Positions 7,478 through 11,579 of a stretch of 14,223 nucleotides of DNA are shown here, piece by piece (within the stretch, counting starts at the first letter, position 1; every line of letters starts with the position of its first letter). A program made the position numbers and the translations under genes. The DNA lies in assembly GCA_946061795.1 (NCBI GenBank), contig CAMGSK010000021.1, forward strand, positions 1-14,223. Direction: 5' to 3'. This stretch comes from an uncultured Elusimicrobium sp. (GTDB lineage Bacteria; Elusimicrobiota; Elusimicrobia; Elusimicrobiales; Elusimicrobiaceae). The notes under the pieces were generated by a model. The model ran no database searches. It was not told the DNA's origin and was given only the letters and a program-made list of their open reading frames with translations.

Positions 7478-7944
7478 GATTGTAAGGTCTCTTTGACGGA
7501 AACGGATTTGGAACTGGGCACCGCTCTGGTTTCTATGCTGATGCCCAACGCGTCCAAAATTTGAAGCGTGCGTTTATCCCGTTCGTCCAGGAATACGTTG
7601 TCCGCCAGTTTTTGCGCTCCCTCTTTAAAGTGCATTCCGCCGATATTCAGCGAGCGGATTTGCAAGCCGTCTTCCAGCAACGGGTTCAAATCTTCCAGCG
7701 AGCCCATCAACAAAAAAATGCGTTTTTTGGATGCGGAAATATAACCTGCGCAGCGCGCCGGATCCAGCACCGTCAGTTCGTATTCAAACGGCAAAGACAG
7801 GCGCAGTAAATTTTTGTTGACGCAGTTTTCCCGCGCCGCCGGGCACGGAATCAACACTTCATCTACGTCCAATTCGGGCAGCCACGCCTGCACGATTTGT
7901 CCGTGTATCAGGCGGTCGTCCACCCGCGCGAAAATAACAGGCAT
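7474..7944 (-). CDS. PTS mannose-family EIIB
   Basis: A 156-residue cytoplasmic subunit that accepts phosphate from EIIA and delivers it to the sugar during uptake. The N-terminal motif ARVDDRLIHGQIVQAW contains the phosphorylated histidine H14 and is the hallmark of the EIIB-Man/Sor family. A later NIGGMHF segment is also typical of the family. Length is as expected (~155-165). The ATG at 7944 is preceded by AAGGGG at a suitable distance, one base after the EIIA stop. The stop overlaps EIIC. It is a separate polypeptide, unlike the fused EIIAB (ManX) of enteric bacteria. Confidence 0.95.
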   Translation of the reverse strand: MPVIFARVDDRLIHGQIVQAWLPELDVDEVLIPCPAARENCVNKNLLRLSLPFEYELTVLDPARCAGYISASKKRIFLLMGSLEDLNPLLEDGLQIRSLNIGGMHFKEGAQKLADNVFLDERDKRTLQILDALGISIETRAVPSSKSVSVKETLQS

Positions 7945-7945
7945 A

Positions 7946-8350
7946 TTACAGCCCCTTAATCAGCAACTCCGTCGCATTGATGACGGCGCGTTTGCCGTCG
8001 GATTCAATTTTTTCCGCCAGTTCTTTGGCCGAGAGTTTTTTGCGGCTGTTGAGCGCGGTGAGCAGCATACTCAGGTTCAACCCGGTAATTACGTGGCAGC
8101 CGGAGCAGTCTTTCGTGGCGGTTAAAGCGATATTGGTGGCGCTTCCGCCGAAAATATCCGTCAGCACCACGGCGCCGTTTTCCGCGTCCGCGAGGAGTTT
8201 CTTCAGTTCGTCTGCGCCCTGCTCCACGGAGCTGGACGTGGTGACCGAAAGCGTTTGCACGTCTTCGGCGGGTTTACCCATAATTTGGGCGGCCGTTTGC
8301 AGCATTTGCGCGGCTAAACCGCCGTGAGCCACTAAAATAATTTTTACCAT
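7946..8350 (-). CDS. PTS mannose-family EIIA
   Basis: A 134-residue cytoplasmic phosphocarrier between HPr and EIIB. It begins MVKIILVAHGGLAAQML, with the active histidine H9 in the characteristic VAHG strand end. The DIFGGSATNIAL segment in the middle is typical of EIIA-Man. Length fits a stand-alone EIIA. The ATG at 8350 is preceded by AGGA about eight bases upstream, and the gap to the rapZ stop is 2 nt. Some proteobacteria keep such an EIIA beside hprK/rapZ as a purely regulatory protein. Here the presence of EIIB, EIIC and EIID argues for real transport. Confidence 0.95.
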   Translation of the reverse strand: MVKIILVAHGGLAAQMLQTAAQIMGKPAEDVQTLSVTTSSSVEQGADELKKLLADAENGAVVLTDIFGGSATNIALTATKDCSGCHVITGLNLSMLLTALNSRKKLSAKELAEKIESDGKRAVINATELLIKGL

Positions 8351-8352
8351 AA

Positions 8353-9207
8353 TTATAATCCTATATCCCTGTGAAATTCCGAAGCGCTCAGTCCTAGTTT
8401 GCGCAGGGCTTCGGCCAATTGGTGCGCCATGAAGACGCTGCGGTGTTTGCCGCCGGTGCAGCCCATGGCGATGGTTAAATAACTTTTTCCCTCTTTGATG
8501 TATTTGGGAATTAAATATTTGACCAAATCGGTAAATTTATCCGCAAATTCGCGGGATTCTTTAAATGACAAAATATAATCTTGCACAGGCTTGTCCAATC
8601 CCGTTTTGTTTTTGAGCCCCTTGACGTAGTACGGATTGGGCAGGAAACGTACGTCCATGACGATGTCGCAGTCTTTTAAAATGCCGTTTTTGAACCCGAA
8701 AGACACGACGGAAATTTGCATTTCCCCTTCTTTTTTCAGTTCCAGCAGCGCGGAAATTTTTTCTTTTAGTTCTCCCAGCTTCAAATCCGAGGTGTCTATC
8801 ACTTTGTCGGCCGCGATGCGGATGGGCGCCAGCAATTTGTGCTCGTGCGCGATGGCGGCGGCCAGCTTTTTGTGAATGGGATGTTTGTGTTTGGTTTCCG
8901 AAAAACGGCGTATCAGGCATTCGTCGGAAGCGTCTAAGAAAATGACGGCGGGCGAAAATTCACTTTTTGTCAGTTTTTTAAGCAGCGCCGGCAGCTCTTT
9001 GAGGCGTTCTCCTTCGCGTACATCTACACCCAGCGCGACGTTTTGCAGTTCCGGCCGGTCTTTGACGTAATTTGCAAATTCTTTAAACAGAGCCAACGGC
9101 AGGTTGTCCACGCAGTAGAAACCCAAATCGCCGAAAATCTTGAGCGCCTGGCTTTTGCCTGCGCCGCTCATACCCGTAATAATAAAAAGTTTGCGTTTAG
9201 TTTCCAT
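8353..9207 (-). CDS. rapZ: RapZ-family nucleotide-binding regulator (YvcJ/RapZ)
   Basis: A 284-residue cytoplasmic P-loop protein. In E. coli, RapZ is an RNA-binding adaptor that targets the GlmZ sRNA for RNase E cleavage and so controls glucosamine-6-phosphate synthesis. In Gram-positives the homologue YvcJ binds and hydrolyses nucleotides. Visible parts are the Walker A GMSGAGKS (12-19), [10 protein letters not shown] (185-194) and the C-terminal signature GCTGGKHRS (249-257). Length matches the family (~285). The ATG at 9207 lies inside the hprK end (11-nt overlap), with no strong ribosome site, so translational coupling is likely. Its position between hprK and the EIIA gene matches the conserved hprK-rapZ-PTS order seen in many proteobacteria. 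RNA targets in this organism are unknown. Confidence 0.95.
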   Translation of the reverse strand: METKRKLFIITGMSGAGKSQALKIFGDLGFYCVDNLPLALFKEFANYVKDRPELQNVALGVDVREGERLKELPALLKKLTKSEFSPAVIFLDASDECLIRRFSETKHKHPIHKKLAAAIAHEHKLLAPIRIAADKVIDTSDLKLGELKEKISALLELKKEGEMQISVVSFGFKNGILKDCDIVMDVRFLPNPYYVKGLKNKTGLDKPVQDYILSFKESREFADKFTDLVKYLIPKYIKEGKSYLTIAMGCTGGKHRSVFMAHQLAEALRKLGLSASEFHRDIGL

Positions 9208-10150
9208 GATTATTAGCCGTTTGTTTCATGCGGTTGAGCATTTTTAAGCTGAATTCCTGAGCGGAATAAATGCCTTTCTGCTTCAGTTGATGATTCAGCG
9301 CCGCCACTTCTATCAGGACCGCCAGATTGCGTCCCGGCGTGACGGGCAGCGTCAAAGACGGAATTTCCACCCCTAAAATCTGCGTGGTTTTATGGTCCAC
9401 TCCCAGCCGGTCCAGTTTTTCCGTGGCGGGGACCAGCTGTACTTCCAATTCTATGGCAGTTTCGTCCAGCGTCGCGCCGATGCCGAACAACAAATCAATG
9501 TCTAAAATGCCCAAACCGCGCACTTCCATATAATGTTTGAGCATTTCCGGACAGGAGCCGATTAACATCCGCCCCAGACGTTTCTGCACTTCCACCACGT
9601 CGTCCGCTATCAAAATATGTCCGCGTTTGATCAGTTCCAGCGCGCATTCGCTTTTGCCGATACCGGCCTGCCCGCGTATCAGCACGCCGCTGCCGCTGAC
9701 GTTGAGAAGCACGCCGTGCAAATGGGTGACGGGCGCCAGCCGGTCGTCCAGAAAGCGGGACAGCTCCGCCACGCACTGGGCCCAGGGTAAATCACTTTTT
9801 AGCACGGGCACGTCCGCGGCCAAGCAAGCCTTTTTTATGGCGGGCAGCGGTTCGCGGTCGGCCGCCATAATCAGGCAAGGCACCTGTCCTTTCTCCAACA
9901 TTTTGGTAATGTTGGCCCGCAAGACGGACGGCTTTTGTTTCAAACAGAAAGAATACTCGCCCTGTCCGAACACTTGTACCGAATTGGAAAGAAAGTAATC
10001 CAAGTGTCCGCACAGCGCAAGGCCGGGACGGTTCACGCTGGGGGAAGTGATTTCCCTGTGAATATAGCGTTTGCCGCAAACCAGCTCCAGGTGAAGACGC
10101 TTCACCTGGAGCAGTTCGCTGACCGTCACGGATTTGGTAAATTCCTTCAC
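9197..10150 (-). CDS. hprK: HPr kinase/phosphorylase
   Basis: A 317-residue bifunctional enzyme that phosphorylates HPr at Ser46 with ATP or PPi and removes that phosphate with Pi, linking PTS activity to energy state. The N-terminal ~130 residues form the variable domain. The catalytic domain shows H145 in [13 protein letters not shown], the P-loop GQAGIGKS (160-167), D183/D184 in IADDVVEV, the family signature [11 protein letters not shown] (208-218) and the loop [17 protein letters not shown] (268-284). Length fits the family (~310). The start is GTG at 10150, 12 nt after the hpf stop, with no good ribosome site. A perfect hairpin-forming repeat lies in codons 13-23. Its substrate HPr, with Ser46, is encoded seven genes downstream in the same operon. 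Confidence 0.96.
   Translation of the reverse strand: MKEFTKSVTVSELLQVKRLHLELVCGKRYIHREITSPSVNRPGLALCGHLDYFLSNSVQVFGQGEYSFCLKQKPSVLRANITKMLEKGQVPCLIMAADREPLPAIKKACLAADVPVLKSDLPWAQCVAELSRFLDDRLAPVTHLHGVLLNVSGSGVLIRGQAGIGKSECALELIKRGHILIADDVVEVQKRLGRMLIGSCPEMLKHYMEVRGLGILDIDLLFGIGATLDETAIELEVQLVPATEKLDRLGVDHKTTQILGVEIPSLTLPVTPGRNLAVLIEVAALNHQLKQKGIYSAQEFSLKMLNRMKQTANNHGN
10084..10112. repeat. Perfect 13-bp inverted repeat in the start of hprK
   Basis: GCTCCAGGTGAAG (10084-10096) and CTTCACCTGGAGC (10100-10112) are exact reverse complements separated by three bases. The element encodes HprK residues 13-23 and would form a very stable hairpin in mRNA about 40 nt after the start codon. No T-run follows on either strand, so it is not an ordinary terminator. 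A role in mRNA processing, ribosome pausing or expression balance is inference. Confidence 0.8.
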
Positions 10151-10162
10151 CGTCGTACCCGT

Positions 10163-10714
10163 TTATTTCTTTTTGACGGGCTTAATCAACCCGTAAGTGC
10201 CGTCAAGGCGTTTGAAAATCAGGTTGATTTGTTTGGAATCTTCGTCCAAGAACATCCAGAAAGAATAGCCCAGACGTTCCATTTCATAGGCCGCATCCTC
10301 GGGGTTCATGGGAGAGACTTCCACCTGTTTGATGACGGAAAATTTCACGTCGTTGGCCGGCAGCAAAATGCTGTCGTTGAAGGTGGCGATTTCTTCCTGC
10401 GCGGCGGGTTTTTTGGCGGCGCGTTTGGATTTGGTTTTTTCTTTGGCTTTTTTCATCTGGCCTTCGGCTTTGGTAGCCGCGGCGTCAATGGCTTTATACA
10501 AATCGGTTTCCACGGCAGTGGCGCTGATGGTGTTTTTGTCTCCGACGTTAACAATAATTTCGGCGCGCTGGTTGATTTTCTTTTCTACGGACAAGAGCAC
10601 TTGCGCCCAGACGATGTGCCCCGCATAATTTTCCATTTTGGCGACGCGGGTCTGCACGAACTGCTTGATGGCGGGCGTCAATTTGATGTTTTTGGCGGTC
10701 ACTTTAATTTCCAT
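10163..10714 (-). CDS. hpf: Ribosome hibernation promoting factor, long form
   Basis: A 183-residue cytoplasmic protein that binds the 30S decoding region and pairs 70S ribosomes into inactive 100S dimers under starvation. The N-terminal S30AE domain spans about residues 1-95 (MEIKVTAKNIKLTPAIKQFV at its start, then an EIIVNVGDKNTISATA strand and an ETDLYKAIDAAATKAEGQ helix). A Lys/Ala-rich linker (about 88-108) follows. The C-terminal dimerisation domain is at about 122-180 (VEVSPMNPEDAAYEMERLGY and FKRLDGTYGLIKP). Having both domains makes it the long HPF type. The ATG at 10714 has GGAGGA just upstream, the best ribosome site of the operon, and this is the first gene. In E. coli, hpf also neighbours rapZ and PTS genes (rpoN-hpf-ptsN-rapZ-npr), though no rpoN is present here. 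Confidence 0.94.
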   Translation of the reverse strand: MEIKVTAKNIKLTPAIKQFVQTRVAKMENYAGHIVWAQVLLSVEKKINQRAEIIVNVGDKNTISATAVETDLYKAIDAAATKAEGQMKKAKEKTKSKRAAKKPAAQEEIATFNDSILLPANDVKFSVIKQVEVSPMNPEDAAYEMERLGYSFWMFLDEDSKQINLIFKRLDGTYGLIKPVKKK

Positions 10715-10755
10715 AAATTCCTCCGAGTAATTCTAGACGGTTAACCCGTATAGAC

Positions 10756-10785
10756 ATTTAATCATTAATTCTTTGGCGGTGTCAA
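10756..10785 (-). promoter_or_regulatory. Likely promoter of the hpf-PTS-lepA operon
   Basis: On the minus strand a perfect TTGACA (complement of 10780-10785) is followed after 18 bases by TTAAAT (complement of 10756-10761, four of six matches). Transcription would begin near 10749, giving a leader of ~35 nt with GGAGGA before the hpf ATG. No other strong promoter is evident inside the tightly packed operon. Confidence 0.6.
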
Positions 10786-10806
10786 CGCCGATCTCCTCCT
10801 CCGGTT

Positions 10807-10857
10807 CCGAAACGGTTCCGTTTTCGGTAAGTATAAGCTTTTACGGCATAAAAACAA
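10807..10857. promoter_or_regulatory. Upstream dyad and possible second hpf promoter
   Basis: CCGAAACGG (10807-10815) and CCGTTTTCGG (10818-10827) form a 9-bp dyad with one extra T, lying about 20 bases upstream of the TTGACA box; an operator is possible. Further upstream on the minus strand, TATACT (complement of 10830-10835) has TTGTTT 16 bases before it (complement of 10852-10857), a weaker alternative promoter. The dyad would then lie downstream of that start. Evidence is by motif only. Confidence 0.3.
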
Positions 10858-10986
10858 GGAGAAAAAACTTTTGGGAAAGGATTTTAAAAACCTTGATTCG
10901 GCTTGGGATTTTATTCGGTTTGGAATTGGCTGGGTATATCTTTGGAAGGGAATAAAACTTCGTACGGGTTTTGCCGCGGCGTCTGT

Positions 10987-11015
10987 AAAAAACGCCCCGC
11001 TTTCGCGGGGCGTTT
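10987..11015 (-). terminator. Rho-independent terminator of the 74-residue protein gene
   Basis: AAACGCCCCGC (10990-11000) and GCGGGGCGTTT (11005-11015) form a perfect 11-bp stem with a 4-base loop. On the minus strand it comes 3 bases after the TAA of the small gene and is followed by TTTTTT (complement of 10987-10992). It insulates the small gene from the hpf operon promoter downstream. Confidence 0.92.
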
Positions 11016-11018
11016 AAA

Positions 11019-11243
11019 TTATTTGGCGTTGACCATTTTGGCTCTGGAGATATCGCCTTTCTTGTCCAAGAAATACAGATATCCTTTTTCTTTCTTAATG
11101 CCGGTTTTTTCTACTTTTTTGGGCTTTCCGCCTTTTTTGCCGCCGCGGGCCATTTGCACGCGCGCCACGTCGCCGTCTTTGTCAATGTAGTACAAGAAAC
11201 CGTCTTCGCGTTCTACGCCAATTTTGAGTACTTTTTCAGCCAT
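11019..11243 (-). CDS. Small basic protein of two tandem repeats, function unknown
   Basis: A 74-residue protein that I cannot assign to a characterised family. It consists of two copies of a ~28-residue unit: residues 4-31 (from KVLKIGVEREDG to the Met after GDVARVQ) and 43-70 (from KVEKTGIKKEKG to the Met after GDISRAK). About half of the positions are identical, sharing G-[FY]-L-Y-[YF]-[IL]-D-K-x-G-D-x-x-R. A Gly/Lys-rich linker (ARGGKKGGKPKK) joins them. It has no signal peptide, membrane segment or Cys and is strongly basic, so a cytoplasmic protein that may touch nucleic acid or ribosomes is conceivable, but this is inference. It is surely a real gene: AAGGAGG lies about ten bases before the ATG at 11243 and a strong terminator follows the stop. 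It is monocistronic, divergent from smc and upstream of the hpf operon. Confidence 0.88.
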   Translation of the reverse strand: MAEKVLKIGVEREDGFLYYIDKDGDVARVQMARGGKKGGKPKKVEKTGIKKEKGYLYFLDKKGDISRAKMVNAK

Positions 11244-11376
11244 TTTGCGTGTTCCTCCTTTGTTAGGAAACCTTCATTTACCTGCAGGGTCCGGATTTTT
11301 TAAATAAATTCAATTCGCCTTCCGCTTTTCACAGCGCGTATGCCGGCGGCGGAGCCTCCGGGGCCCTTACCGAAAA

Positions 11377-11405
11377 AGTCTAATAAATATTCTTTTCTTT
11401 TGCAA
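11377..11405 (-). promoter_or_regulatory. Tentative promoter of the 74-residue protein gene
   Basis: On the minus strand TTGCAA (complement of 11400-11405) and TAGACT (complement of 11377-11382) are 17 bases apart, each with about four of six consensus matches. This would give a leader of roughly 125 nt, which contains the GC-rich dyad at 11350-11360. The gene needs a promoter here, but the boxes are weak. Confidence 0.3.
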
Positions 11406-11535
11406 GAGGTTTTTTCTTCGGAGAAATTGCCGCCGCTTCCGGCCCGCGCGCTTTCTACGCGTAGGAAAAAGGAAAAAATGCAAATTTACCGACGGGGCCC
11501 GACGTGTTTTTCGTTCGGTAGCGCGGCGCGGTAAA

Positions 11536-11544
11536 TGTTATAAT
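11536..11544 (+). promoter_or_regulatory. Extended -10 promoter of smc
   Basis: TGTTATAAT is a perfect TATAAT (11539-11544) preceded by the TGn extension. No good -35 box is seen at 16-18 bases upstream, as is usual for extended -10 promoters. The start would be near 11551, leaving a ~29-nt leader with GAAGAGGA (11562-11569) about ten bases before the ATG. Confidence 0.65.
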
Positions 11545-11579
11545 ACCTTATATATCCCCTTTGAAGAGGACGGTTAATC

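Larger units (their letters stand above)
11244..11579. other. Divergent intergenic region between the small protein gene and smc
   Basis: These 336 bases hold no convincing gene. Besides the two promoters listed separately, they contain a short dyad CGGAGCCTCCG (11350-11360), a C(TTCG)G tetraloop-type hairpin with arms 11411-11416 and 11421-11426, and the perfect palindrome CTACGCGTAG (11455-11464). The palindrome lies about 75 bases upstream of the smc -10 box. Any of these could be regulator sites; none is diagnostic. Confidence 0.5.

Noticed and set aside
10773..10955. 60-residue plus-strand ORF across the hpf promoter region
   Set aside because: Its start lies inside the minus-strand promoter, it has no ribosome site, and it shows no recognisable motif.
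11019..11243. EF-hand-like calcium site in the small repeat protein (DKDGD)
   Set aside because: The second copy has DKKGD and neither has the Gly at loop position 6 or the closing Glu, so the resemblance is superficial.
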